DNA from: JAHEEL01 sp963785245
GTDB taxonomy: Bacteria > Actinomycetota > Acidimicrobiia > Spongiisociales > UBA5794
Assembly (NCBI GenBank): GCA_963785245.1
Contig: CAWAUO010000011.1
Coordinates: 124,001-188,000 of the forward strand
DNA length: 64,000 nt
Direction: 5' to 3'
The notes under the pieces are model-generated. The model was not told the origin of the DNA. It searched no databases and saw nothing but the letters and a program-made list of their open reading frames with translations. The translations under genes and the position numbers were made by a program. This document shows positions 40,835-49,112 of this stretch, one piece after another (position 1 is the stretch's first letter; the number at the start of each line of letters is the position of its first letter).

Positions 40835-41490
40835 GCGCGGCTCCCTTCGGCCCCGAAGACCCGATGGAGTTCCGACTCCAGCGCAACCGTCGTGACCACA
40901 GCGATCCGGTCCCCAGGGAGCAGCCTCGTTGTTGCCTCCGGGACGATCACCTCATCCTGCCGCATGATGGCGGCGATCAGCGACGGCGCCGGCAGCTGCA
41001 GTTCCTGGAGGCTGGTCGGCGTGAAGCCGGACGCAATCTCGAACTCGGACAACGACAGTTGCCCGCGACCGAGAACCGCGATGCGTTCGAGCTGAGAGAC
41101 TGCCAACTCCTGCGAAATGACCTGAACCATGAGATCGGTGATACCGACAACGGGGATGTCGAGCGCCTCGAACGTTGCTCGATTCCACGGCGTGTTGAGC
41201 CGGGCGAGAACTCGCTTTGCTCCCAGCGTGAGACCGAGCTGGCATGCCACGAAATTGACTTCGTCGAGGCCCGTCACCGCGAGCAGCCAATCCGCGTCGT
41301 GGACACCGGCCGCTTCGAGCACCCCCACGTTCGTACCATCCCCATGAATGACGATGGCGTCCACGTCATCGGCAACGGCCTGTGCCCGCGCCTCATCAGC
41401 TTCCACCAACGCCACGAAGTGCTCGCCCGACACCAGCTCTCGTGCGAGGAACGAACCCACCTTGCCACCGCCGATCAGGGTCGCCCTCAT
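40831..41490 (-). CDS. trkA: TrkA potassium uptake regulator, second copy
   Basis: A 219-aa TrkA. The RCK_N Rossmann domain (about residues 1-118) starts MRATLIGGGKVGSFLARELV with the nucleotide-binding GGGKVG. It contains IHGDGTNVGVLEAAGVHDAD and LGAKRVLARLNTP. The RCK_C domain (about 135-219) has LERIAVLGRGQLSLSEFEI. The ATG at 41490 overlaps the first trkA stop by four bases. It partners with TrkH and the paralogue just upstream, giving a paired regulatory ring. Confidence 0.9.
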   Translation of the reverse strand: MRATLIGGGKVGSFLARELVSGEHFVALVEADEARAQAVADDVDAIVIHGDGTNVGVLEAAGVHDADWLLAVTGLDEVNFVACQLGLTLGAKRVLARLNTPWNRATFEALDIPVVGITDLMVQVISQELAVSQLERIAVLGRGQLSLSEFEIASGFTPTSLQELQLPAPSLIAAIMRQDEVIVPEATTRLLPGDRIAVVTTVALESELHRVFGAEGSRA

Positions 41491-42146
41491 GACGGCTCCG
41501 TCGGCTGGAGGTACCGGTGCACGCGATCCCGCACGCCGAGCCTGGCCGCCGCGACAACGAGGTCGTGCTCGCGGAGCTGAAAGGAATCCGTTGGTATGTG
41601 GGTGGTATCACCGCGCCGAACGGCGGCGACCCGAAGCTGGTTCTCGACCTCTAACTTCTCGATCGTGAGTCCTTCGGAGTTCGGCCCGATGACCATTTCG
41701 ACGATCTCGACGTCACCGCCGGAGAACGTCAGGTGGTACTCGAACTCCTCCTCGACGATCCGCTCAAAGATGACGTTGGCGGTGAGTTGAGCACCTGCCA
41801 CGTACGAGATGTCGAGCGCCCGATACGACTCGGCTCGTCCGGGCTCGTCGAGTCGTGCGAGGGTCCGCGGGACACCAAACACGCGCTTGGCGAGTTCCAC
41901 CGACATCACGTTCGTATTGTCCGAATTGGTCACCGCCACGAACGCGTCGGCGAACTCGATCCCGGCTTCCTTCAGTAGCCGGATGTCGATCGGTCGACCG
42001 AAGTGGGTCGTTCCGTTGAAGGTCGAGCCAAGTGCCTTGAAGGTTCCGGGACGGTCGTCGATGATCGAGACGTCGTAGCCCTCGTCAGCCAGGTGCAGGG
42101 CCAGGTCGCTGCCAACGCGACCACAGCCGGCGATGACGATTCTCGT
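41487..42146 (-). CDS. trkA: TrkA potassium uptake regulator, first copy, apparent ACG start
   Basis: A 219-aa TrkA-type RCK protein. The Rossmann part reads RIVIAGCGRVGSDLALHLAD, with SIIDDRPGTFKALGS and FVAVTNSDNTNVMSVELAKR. The RCK_C domain ends with ADGE-like HIPTDSFQLREHDLVV. The frame has no ATG, GTG or TTG between its upstream stop and the Rossmann core; the first usual start, GTG 41939, would delete half of that domain. An ACG at 42144-42146 sits 6 nt after AGGAGG and aligns exactly with the start codon of the downstream paralogue (both 219 aa, Met-Arg start). Either ACG is used or an ATG was mutated or miscalled. Confidence 0.82.
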   Translation of the reverse strand, partial: TRIVIAGCGRVGSDLALHLADEGYDVSIIDDRPGTFKALGSTFNGTTHFGRPIDIRLLKEAGIEFADAFVAVTNSDNTNVMSVELAKRVFGVPRTLARLDEPGRAESYRALDISYVAGAQLTANVIFERIVEEEFEYHLTFSGGDVEIVEMVIGPNSEGLTIEKLEVENQLRVAAVRRGDTTHIPTDSFQLREHDLVVAAARLGVRDRVHRYLQPTEPS

Positions 42147-42301
42147 GTGAGCCCTCCTGCTCGTAGTCGGCCAATCCTAGAACGTTGATCGGTCCGCTCC
42201 TCCCATCTGGAGCTTTCGCGTCGCTCGTCTACTCGATCGCTGCGTCGGGACTCCAGCCACGCGAAAACGACATTGAAGGCCTGGATCGTCTGTCGGCTTC
42301 C

Positions 42302-43630
42302 CTAGCGGCAGAGCCTGTTGACCAGCGGGTAGGGGTTGGCCCAGTCGCCACCGCCGGGCTTCCAACCGAGGTGGAGGTGTGGGGCCCATGACGGTGAGTT
42401 CCCGGTAGTTCCGACGATGCCGACCGGATCACCTGCCGAGACCTTCTGGCCTCCAGCCAACCCGTCGGCCCAGGCGTCCAGGTGGGCGTAGTAGTAGATG
42501 TCACCGGAGTTGCCGTGCAGGTAGACCGAGATGCCGCCGAGTGAACTACTCGCCAGGCGGTAGATACGACCGCTCTCCATCGCGACGAGCGGCGTGCCAC
42601 GAGACGCCGACATATCGACGCCCTTGTGGGTCCTGCCGCCCGAACGGGGAGCGCCCCACGAGTCCGAGAACGAGGAGGCGCCGTTGACCGGACACACCCG
42701 ACTCGCCGGGGCCGGTTCGGGGACCGTGGTGGTGGTCGTCGGAGGAGGCTCCGTCGTTGTTGTCATCGTGGTCTCCGCTGATTCGGCAACCGTGGTCGTC
42801 GTGGTGGACTCCTCCGGGGTGACCTCGGGCGCAATGGTCGTGGTGGTGGTTGGGGCCGGAACCGTCGTGGTGGTCGTGGTGGTCACAGCAACCTCGGTCT
42901 CCTCCGGCACCGTCGTAGTGGTCGTTGATATCGCAGCCTGCGGCGCCGCAGCCGCCGCCTCAGCGGCTTCGGCTTCTCGGCGCTTCCTGGCCGCTTCGAG
43001 TTCGCGGAGGCGCCGTTCCTCGGCTTCGCGTTGCTTGCGCTCCTCCTCCTGCTTCTGCCAGGTCGCCTCCAGGTCGCGATACGCGACATTCGCAGCGTCG
43101 AGTTCCGAAAGGAGTTGCGCGGCGAGCGTCTCGATCTCGACGACGAGGTCTCGCTGGAGAGCGAGAGCATCGTCCAGTTCCTTGACCTGGGTACGGTACG
43201 CATCCTCGACCGAGCGCATCTCGTCGATCACCCGCAGGTCCTGATCGTTGGCGGCGCGGAGATAGGTGGCGCGCACCGGAATGTCGGTGAAGCTGGTTGA
43301 TCCGAGCACGGTCGTGACCGCGCCGTCGGATCCGGCCGTCATGTAGCTCTCCCGCACGACGTCCTCGGCGGCGAGCCGTAAAATCGCCAACTCCTGCTCG
43401 GTCTCCGTGACCCTGCTCGCCAGGCCGTGGAGGCTTTCCCGGATCTGGATCTCGTCGGCGATGGCGGCTTCGTAGCGAATGTCCATTGCCTCGAGGCTGG
43501 CCGAGATCTCGCCGTTCCGACGGCGGGCCGCTTCGAGGTCGTCTTGCGTGACCTCCCCGCCATCTGCAGCAAGCGCGGGCGCGGCCAATCCCAGGAGGAG
43601 ACCCAGGATGAGAGCGATGCGTATCTTCAT
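42302..43630 (-). CDS. Secreted coiled-coil M23 peptidase (cell-wall hydrolase)
   Basis: A 442-aa protein. It has a signal peptide (residues 1-21, ALILGLLLGLAAPALA) and a long coiled coil (about 28-235, rich in E/R/A). Thr-rich spacers run from about 240-320 (TTTTT stretches). A LytM/M23 domain occupies about 330-442, with motifs SGGRTHKGVDMSA (metal ligands in H-x3-D) and HLHLGWKPGG. It resembles EnvC/NlpD or actinobacterial RipA-type cell-division hydrolases. The ATG at 43630 overlaps the MBL gene stop (ATGA). Last gene of fxsA-nudix-MBL-M23. Confidence 0.87.
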   Translation of the reverse strand: MKIRIALILGLLLGLAAPALAADGGEVTQDDLEAARRRNGEISASLEAMDIRYEAAIADEIQIRESLHGLASRVTETEQELAILRLAAEDVVRESYMTAGSDGAVTTVLGSTSFTDIPVRATYLRAANDQDLRVIDEMRSVEDAYRTQVKELDDALALQRDLVVEIETLAAQLLSELDAANVAYRDLEATWQKQEEERKQREAEERRLRELEAARKRREAEAAEAAAAAPQAAISTTTTTVPEETEVAVTTTTTTTVPAPTTTTTIAPEVTPEESTTTTTVAESAETTMTTTTEPPPTTTTTVPEPAPASRVCPVNGASSFSDSWGAPRSGGRTHKGVDMSASRGTPLVAMESGRIYRLASSSLGGISVYLHGNSGDIYYYAHLDAWADGLAGGQKVSAGDPVGIVGTTGNSPSWAPHLHLGWKPGGGDWANPYPLVNRLCR

Positions 43631-44412
43631 TGTCTCGCGATCAATTCGACCATCGTGGATGGCCCCGCTGCGCCCGCCGAGAACCTTACCTTTCCATCGG
43701 CTGTCAGCTTGGATAGCTGAACGATGACCTGGTGGATCGCTGCCTGGCGAAGGCCCGTCGGCACGAAGGCGTAGACCGCATCCACGATGTCCGACACCGT
43801 CGTGGCCCCGGCGCCGATGACGTTGAGGATCTCCCGCTCCCGGGCGAGGCGGTGCTCGATGTAGTGCTCGATCACCGCTCCCGCATCGTCCATCGAGTCG
43901 CCGTGTCCCGGTTCAATGCTGTCGACTCCCAGATCCTGAACGCGGTACAGCGAGTCGAGGTAGGCGGACGCGTCTTCCATGATCACCGATGATCCGCCCA
44001 TGATGTGATCGCCAGTGAACAGTCGTCCAGCGAGCCGGAAGCACAGATGATCGCCCGTGTGACCCGGCGTATGAACCGCAGTCAGGCTCATTCCTCCGAC
44101 CGCGACCTCGCTCCCGTCCGACAGGCGGATATCGGGATCGAATCCGGGCCCCGGTCGATTGCCGAGAACGGGGACGCCGAGGCGTTGCGCGAGCGGTTTG
44201 GCGAGGGGTGCGTGGTCGGAGTGGGTGTGGGTCGCAATGACCGCCGTCACGGTCCGGCCGCCAACGGTGTCGAGGATGGCGAGGAGATGGCTGTCGATGA
44301 TCGGTCCCGGATCGAGGATCACGACCTCGCCGCGGTCGCCGACGAGATAGGTGTTCGTTCCGGGTCCGGTGTAGATGCCGGGGTTCGGGGCTAGCACCCG
44401 CTCGACCGTCAC
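43627..44412 (-). CDS. MBL-fold metallo-hydrolase with winged-helix tail
   Basis: A 261-aa metallo-beta-lactamase-fold enzyme. The metal motif is ATHTHSDHAPLAKPL (H-x-H-x-D-H, about residues 60-74). Further metal ligands are in VHTPGHTGDHLCF, LFTGDHIMGGSSV and SIEPGHG. The C-terminal 60 residues form a winged helix (TTVSDIVDAVYAFVPTGLRQ). The layout matches LACTB2-like ribonucleases/hydrolases. The GTG start overlaps the nudix stop (GTGA). The cellular role is unknown; the group with a nudix enzyme suggests nucleotide or RNA clean-up. Confidence 0.85.
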   Translation of the reverse strand: MTVERVLAPNPGIYTGPGTNTYLVGDRGEVVILDPGPIIDSHLLAILDTVGGRTVTAVIATHTHSDHAPLAKPLAQRLGVPVLGNRPGPGFDPDIRLSDGSEVAVGGMSLTAVHTPGHTGDHLCFRLAGRLFTGDHIMGGSSVIMEDASAYLDSLYRVQDLGVDSIEPGHGDSMDDAGAVIEHYIEHRLAREREILNVIGAGATTVSDIVDAVYAFVPTGLRQAAIHQVIVQLSKLTADGKVRFSAGAAGPSTMVELIARQ

Positions 44413-45206
44413 GGGGCGGCGACCTCGGGGAGCGTGTCCGTGCCAGACCCTGCAATCCGCTGTGCAATCTCGAGGAACGCTGGGTTGGCTTCTTCGGCAG
44501 CAGCTTCGTCGAACCCGGGGTCCCCGGGCATCAGAACCTCCACCCTGCCGGCGATGATCGAGAGCCGCGGCTGGATCGCCGGCACCGCCGACTGGGCCAT
44601 GACCTCATCCAACAGGTGCACGACCGACGCGAATCCCCCGAGAAACTCGAGGATCCGCCTCGTAGGGAAGGCGATCTCCCACCGCCCGGCGGCTGCCCGA
44701 TCCAGGGCATCGCCCGGTTGGATCCATTCGGCGTCGACCAATTCGATGCCGTCGACGATCGGGTCGAGGTCGGCGGGAGCGGATGCAACGAAGAACCGCG
44801 TGTCGAAGCGGACCGGGAGCGGGGCCGGGGTGATCCAGTTCGCGAAGTAGAGCAGGGAGTCGCCGGCGAATCGGTCTCCGCCGGCGAGGGCTGCAGCGAA
44901 CAGCGAGTCATCCACCGGCCGTTGCTCCGTGACGATGGCACCGCTCGCGAGTATCCAGATGCCGGTCTCTTCGACGAGTTCACGCACCGCAGCCGCACGC
45001 CACACCAGCAGCTCAGCGTCGGCCGATTGCACGGCGTCGTGCGCAGCTTCAGAGCCGTCGGTCTCGTCGACGGCGCCACCTGGGAAGACCCAGGCTCCAC
45101 CCATGAACCGGGTCTCTGCCGTCCGTTGCGCCAGGAGTACGTCGACACCCGAGGGTGTGTCGCGAACGAGGCAGATGGTCGAAGCGGGGCGTGGCGCCGC
45201 GCTCAC
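44409..45206 (-). CDS. NUDIX hydrolase (NUDT19-like)
   Basis: A 265-aa NUDIX protein. The box is split by an insertion: WVFPGGAVDETDG, then RAAAVRELVEETGIWIL carries R-E-x2-E-E-x-G. This long-spaced box is typical of NUDT19-type hydrolases of CoA or similar diphosphates. FDTRFFVASAP and EWIQPGDALDRAAAG lie in the body. I chose the GTG at 45206, which overlaps the FxsA stop (GTGA); the frame is open to 45959 but antisense to selA. Coupled in the fxsA-nudix-MBL-M23 series. Confidence 0.84.
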   Translation of the reverse strand: MSAAPRPASTICLVRDTPSGVDVLLAQRTAETRFMGGAWVFPGGAVDETDGSEAAHDAVQSADAELLVWRAAAVRELVEETGIWILASGAIVTEQRPVDDSLFAAALAGGDRFAGDSLLYFANWITPAPLPVRFDTRFFVASAPADLDPIVDGIELVDAEWIQPGDALDRAAAGRWEIAFPTRRILEFLGGFASVVHLLDEVMAQSAVPAIQPRLSIIAGRVEVLMPGDPGFDEAAAEEANPAFLEIAQRIAGSGTDTLPEVAAP

Positions 45207-45583
45207 TGAACGATGGTCCAGCGATTCGCCGAGCGGGCGACGAACCACCGCCGAATCGCTTCTCGGACTGGCGGGATCAGAAGGAGGAAGCCGGCGGCAT
45301 CGGTGAGCAGGCCGGGGGTGAGGAGAAAAGCCCCCGCGATGAGAATCATCGCGCCGTGGGCAAGCGATGCTGCGGGAAGCGCTCCCTGCTGGAACTCGAG
45401 GCGGGCAGCCTGGACGGTCTCCCGCCCCTGGCGAGCAACGAGCCACGATCCGACGAAAGCGGTGGCGACAACGAGACCGATCGTCCACCAGGCTCCGACC
45501 GCCTGGCTGAACGCGACAAGGAGGGCGATCTCCGCCACGGGGACCACCACGAACGCAGCGAACAGAATCCAGCGCCATCGCAT
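45203..45583 (-). CDS. fxsA: FxsA family membrane protein
   Basis: A 126-aa FxsA-type inner-membrane protein with four hydrophobic segments: residues 4-24 (WILFAAFVVVPVAEIALLVA), 31-49, 76-92, and 98-112. The ending LLTPGLLTDAAGFLLLIPPV is the family signature; FxsA is known for phage-exclusion interference in E. coli. The ATG at 45583 has TATCCT 6 nt upstream. It is back to back with selA; only 34 bp separate the two start codons. Confidence 0.85.
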   Translation of the reverse strand: MRWRWILFAAFVVVPVAEIALLVAFSQAVGAWWTIGLVVATAFVGSWLVARQGRETVQAARLEFQQGALPAASLAHGAMILIAGAFLLTPGLLTDAAGFLLLIPPVREAIRRWFVARSANRWTIVQ

Positions 45584-45589
45584 GAGCCG

Positions 45590-45595
45590 AGGATA
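45590..45595 (-). promoter_or_regulatory. -10 box TATCCT, leaderless promoter of fxsA operon
   Basis: TATCCT on the minus strand lies 6 nt before the fxsA ATG and 10 bp from the selA -10 box. Confidence 0.55.
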
Positions 45596-45605
45596 CCGGT
45601 GCCGG

Positions 45606-45611
45606 TAGTCT
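45606..45611 (+). promoter_or_regulatory. -10 box TAGTCT, leaderless promoter of selAB
   Basis: TAGTCT lies 6 nt before the selA GTG. Its -35 region would fall over the fxsA start codon. Confidence 0.55.
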
Positions 45612-45617
45612 GCGTAC

Positions 45618-46934
45618 GTGGACCCGCGCGACCTCCCCTCCGTCGATGCGCTGGCCGGTGACCTCGCCGGCGACTTCGACCTGCCGCGCCCCCTGGTCGT
45701 CACCGTCTCCCGCCAGGCGATCGATGAGGCGCGAGCCGCGCTGCAACGCGGAGCGTCGGCCGATGCGGCCGCCATCGCCGCCGATCGCCTCCGCGGCCTG
45801 TTCACCACCCGCCTGCAGGGCGTCGTGAACGCCACCGGTGTCCTCCTGCACACCAACCTCGGCCGGGCACCGACGATTGGTAATGACATCCCCGGTTTCA
45901 GCAACCTGGAGTTCGATCTGACGACCGGCGCACGGGGCAAGCGCTCCACGTATCTCCATGCACTGATCGCATCGACCGTCGGCTCCAAGGCAGCGCTCGT
46001 CGTCAACAACAACGCCGGGGCCTTGTTCTTGGCGCTCGCGGCCCTTGCCGGACGCAACGGCCGCGTCGCTGTGTCCCGCGGGGAACTGATCGAGATCGGC
46101 GGTTCGTTCCGCCTCCCTGATCTCATGAGTGCGTCAGGCGTCCACCTCGTTGAAGTTGGAACGACCAACCGGACCAGGGCGAGCGATTTCACCGATGCTC
46201 CCGGGTCGGTTGAGGCCGTGCTCAAGGTGCATCCATCGAACTACCGCGTCGAAGGCTTCACCGAGAACGTGCCGTTCGCCGACATGGCGGCGATCGCAGA
46301 GGCCGTCGGCGCGCCCTACATCGCCGATGTGGGAAGCGGGCTGCTCGATACCGCCGTTCCGTGGATTGTCGGCAGTCCGCCGCGGTGGCTTGCCGGCGAG
46401 CCGGGTGTTCGGCAGACGCTCGAACAGGGTGCAGATGTGGTGCTCTTCTCCGGCGACAAACTGCTCGGCGGACCACAAGCCGGTATCGCCGTCGGGAGTG
46501 GCGAGATGATCGACCGGATGGCGAAGCACCCGATTGCCAGAGCGCTCCGCATCAGCAGCCCGACGATCGCGATGCTGACCGAGACCTTTGAAGCGTACGC
46601 GACGGGTTCGGCCGGCTCGCTTCCGTTCTGGACCATGGCTACGACGCCAATCGAGGCGATTCACAGCCGGATCGAGGGTGTCCTCGCCACCGCCGGCACG
46701 GTTGGAGCGATCGTTGACGGCGCATCGCTCCCGGGTGCCGGCTCGGTGCCCGGGCTCACGATCCCGACCCCGGTTCTGCGCCTCAATGGAAGCGAGGAGC
46801 GAGCGTGGCGAGCGCTCGCCGACCACACCCCACCCGTTGTCGCCGCGCGGCGAGACGGAGCAGCGATGGTGAACCTCCGGTCCGTCCACCCGGACGAGGA
46901 CTCGATCGTCGCCTCCGCGCTGGCTTCGATCTGA
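45618..46934 (+). CDS. selA: L-seryl-tRNA(Sec) selenium transferase SelA
   Basis: A 438-aa PLP enzyme that converts seryl-tRNA(Sec) to selenocysteyl-tRNA(Sec) with selenophosphate. The N-terminal tRNA-binding part spans about residues 1-70. The core shows VVNATGVLLHTNLGRAP, NNNAGALFLALAAL, HPSNYRVEGFTE, and the PLP-lysine segment FSGDKLLGGPQAGIAVG with Lys near residue 280. The GTG at 45618 has a TAGTCT box 6 nt upstream. The stop overlaps the selB ATG (TGATG). Together with selB it implies selenoproteins in this genome; none is visible in the window. Confidence 0.95.
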   Translation: MDPRDLPSVDALAGDLAGDFDLPRPLVVTVSRQAIDEARAALQRGASADAAAIAADRLRGLFTTRLQGVVNATGVLLHTNLGRAPTIGNDIPGFSNLEFDLTTGARGKRSTYLHALIASTVGSKAALVVNNNAGALFLALAALAGRNGRVAVSRGELIEIGGSFRLPDLMSASGVHLVEVGTTNRTRASDFTDAPGSVEAVLKVHPSNYRVEGFTENVPFADMAAIAEAVGAPYIADVGSGLLDTAVPWIVGSPPRWLAGEPGVRQTLEQGADVVLFSGDKLLGGPQAGIAVGSGEMIDRMAKHPIARALRISSPTIAMLTETFEAYATGSAGSLPFWTMATTPIEAIHSRIEGVLATAGTVGAIVDGASLPGAGSVPGLTIPTPVLRLNGSEERAWRALADHTPPVVAARRDGAAMVNLRSVHPDEDSIVASALASI

Positions 46935-48742
46935 TGCCGATCATCGGGACGGCAGGCCATGTCGACCACGGCAAGTCCACCCTCGTCCAGGCGCTCACCG
47001 GCAGAGATCCGGATCGGTGGACCGAGGAGAAGGAGCGGGGCCTCACGATCGACCTCGGATTCGCCTGGGCCCAACTCGGTGAACAGGCGGTCGGGTTCGT
47101 CGACGTTCCAGGACACGAACGATTCATCAAGAACATGCTCGCCGGCATCGGAGGACTCGACGTCGCCCTGTTCGTCGTCGCCGCCGATGAGGGCTGGATG
47201 CCCCAGTCCGAGGAACACCTCGCCGTCCTCGACCTTCTCGGCGTCGCTCACGGAATCATTGCGCTCACCCGGGTCGACCTCGCAGAACCGGACCTGATCG
47301 AACTCTCGATGCTCGACGTAGAGGAGCATGTCGCAGGCACGGTGGCGGAGGCATGGCCGGTTGTCGAGGTTTCCGCCGTCACCGGGGAGGGAGTGGAAGC
47401 CCTCGTCGCGGCCCTGGAGGTGGAGCTCGCCGCCGCCGGCCCGACGCCAGACGCCGGAAGCCCGCGGATGTGGGTGGATCGGGCGTTCGGCATCTCGGGA
47501 GCAGGGGTGGTCGCCACCGGGACCCTGACGGGTGGATCGCTCTCGGTCGGTGATCGTCTTCAGTGCTATCCGGGTGGCGAGACCCGCGTGCGAAGTCTGC
47601 AATCTCATGAGATCGATCGTGAGACGATCACTCCGGGCTCACGCGCCGCTGCCAACCTTGTTGGCGTGGAGCGGCGGGACCTCGAACGGGGGACGCTCCT
47701 CGCGGCGCCGGGTGCAGTTGGGATGTCCGATCGATTTCTCGCAGCGTTGAGGTTCCCTCCCCGGTCGGGCGGCGAGATCACCGACCGCGGGGCCTATCAC
47801 GTCCATCTCGGGACGGCGACCGTTCCGGCGCGGCTGAGGGCCGTGACGACCGGATCGGAACCAGCGGTCATCATCACCACCGATCTGCCGGTCCCTGCGG
47901 CGGTCGGGGATCGCTTCATCCTGAGGGACACCGGCCGGCGCTCCGTCGTTGCCGGCGGCACAATCCTCGATCCCACACCGCTGAAGCGTCCGACCGCGAG
48001 CGACATAGTCGCCCTGTCTCGGGCCGCCGGACAGGGACCGAACGAGCGAGCCGACGCTCTCGTGGCTATCCACGGTGCCATCGAAATGGCCGAACTCGCG
48101 CGATCAACCGGCGGAGGGATCCCAGCAACGGCCATCACCGTCGGGAATCGGTACCTGTCGCCGGACGTCTTCGCCGATCGCAGACGCGAGTTGGAGAAGG
48201 CCGTCGACGACTACCACGAACGCTATCCGCTGCGGGCCGGACTACCGAAGTCGGAGGCCGCTTCCCGACTCCAGATCGACGCGACCCTCGTTCTGGCACT
48301 CGTCGAGGCGGCCCCGGACCTGATCGAGGATGGCCCTGCGGTCCTGAGAACCGGGTTCGCAGTCGAACTCGGTCCCGAGGAGCATGCCGCCTGGAATGCG
48401 GCCCGATTGGTGTTGGCAGCCGATCTGGCCGTTCCGCGAGCGTCGGAGCTTCGCATGTCGGATGAACTGCGGCACGTTCTGATCCGACGCGGCGACCTCA
48501 TCCGTATCGATGATGATCTCCTCCTACTGCCGGATCAGATCGATTCGATCACGGCAGGAATCCGGACACTGCCGGACGGATTCACGGTTGCGGAGTTCCG
48601 CGACCACTTCGGCCTGTCGCGCCGGCACGCCGTGCCGCTCCTCGAATGGTTGGACGACGCGGGTTGGACCCGTCGCCGGGGAGATGGGCGCTCGGTCAGT
48701 TCACCGCGCGCAGGTTCTGCTGGCGGCGCTCCGACTCCGTGA
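46934..48742 (+). CDS. selB: Selenocysteine-specific elongation factor SelB
   Basis: A 602-aa GTPase that delivers Sec-tRNA(Sec) to UGA codons flagged by a SECIS hairpin. The G domain has GHVDHGKST (residues 8-16), DVPGHERFIKNM, and the TRVD form of NKxD. Translation-factor beta barrels follow. The C-terminal half consists of winged-helix repeats (DQIDSITAGIRTLPDGFTVA then EFRDHFGLSRRHAVPLLEWL) that bind SECIS. The ATG overlaps the selA stop. The 3' end overlaps the minus-strand whiB-like gene by 47 bp. Confidence 0.94.
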   Translation: MPIIGTAGHVDHGKSTLVQALTGRDPDRWTEEKERGLTIDLGFAWAQLGEQAVGFVDVPGHERFIKNMLAGIGGLDVALFVVAADEGWMPQSEEHLAVLDLLGVAHGIIALTRVDLAEPDLIELSMLDVEEHVAGTVAEAWPVVEVSAVTGEGVEALVAALEVELAAAGPTPDAGSPRMWVDRAFGISGAGVVATGTLTGGSLSVGDRLQCYPGGETRVRSLQSHEIDRETITPGSRAAANLVGVERRDLERGTLLAAPGAVGMSDRFLAALRFPPRSGGEITDRGAYHVHLGTATVPARLRAVTTGSEPAVIITTDLPVPAAVGDRFILRDTGRRSVVAGGTILDPTPLKRPTASDIVALSRAAGQGPNERADALVAIHGAIEMAELARSTGGGIPATAITVGNRYLSPDVFADRRRELEKAVDDYHERYPLRAGLPKSEAASRLQIDATLVLALVEAAPDLIEDGPAVLRTGFAVELGPEEHAAWNAARLVLAADLAVPRASELRMSDELRHVLIRRGDLIRIDDDLLLLPDQIDSITAGIRTLPDGFTVAEFRDHFGLSRRHAVPLLEWLDDAGWTRRRGDGRSVSSPRAGSAGGAPTP

Positions 48743-48953
48743 GGCCACCCCAGATCCCGTAGGGCTCCCGGATGGTCATGGCATACTCGAGACACTCGTC
48801 ACCGACGGGGCAGATGCGGCAGATGGACTTCGCCCGGATCTCTCGCCGCTCTCGCTCTTCCTTTCGTTCAGTGACATTGGGGGGGAAGAACAGATGTGAG
48901 TGGCTGCCGCTGCACGACGCAACGGGCTGCCAGGAACGATCGAGCGCTATCAC
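48696..48953 (-). CDS. WhiB-family iron-sulfur transcription factor
   Basis: An 85-aa WhiB protein, an actinobacteria-specific Fe-S regulator that works through the sigma factor. The four cluster Cys are C14 (VASCSG), C45, C48 and C54 (CRICPVGDEC). The GIWGG turn at 66-70 is followed by a basic tail (ESERRQQNLRAVN) for DNA contact. The GTG at 48953 has GGAGGG about 8 nt upstream. Its 3' end overlaps selB antisense by 47 bp. The A/T-rich spacer 48954-49112 contains a CATAAT-type -10 candidate near 49031. Confidence 0.92.
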   Translation of the reverse strand: MIALDRSWQPVASCSGSHSHLFFPPNVTERKEERERREIRAKSICRICPVGDECLEYAMTIREPYGIWGGLTESERRQQNLRAVN

Positions 48954-49112
48954 GGTTCATGCCCTCCACAAGCTCGAAAACCGAAGCCTCGGCGAATGTA
49001 GGAACCTCCGGACGGTGACGCCAGGAAAATTATGGCAGATTTCTAGGATTTCTTGTGGCCGTTTTTCGCGCTCTCGAGCGCGGGTGTCGCGACATCCGGT
49101 CAAGACATCCCG

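Noticed and set aside
44409..45959. Extended nudix frame of 516 codons
   Set aside because: The part beyond 45206 is antisense to fxsA/selA and has no family match. The GTG at 45206 overlaps the fxsA stop as expected for coupling.
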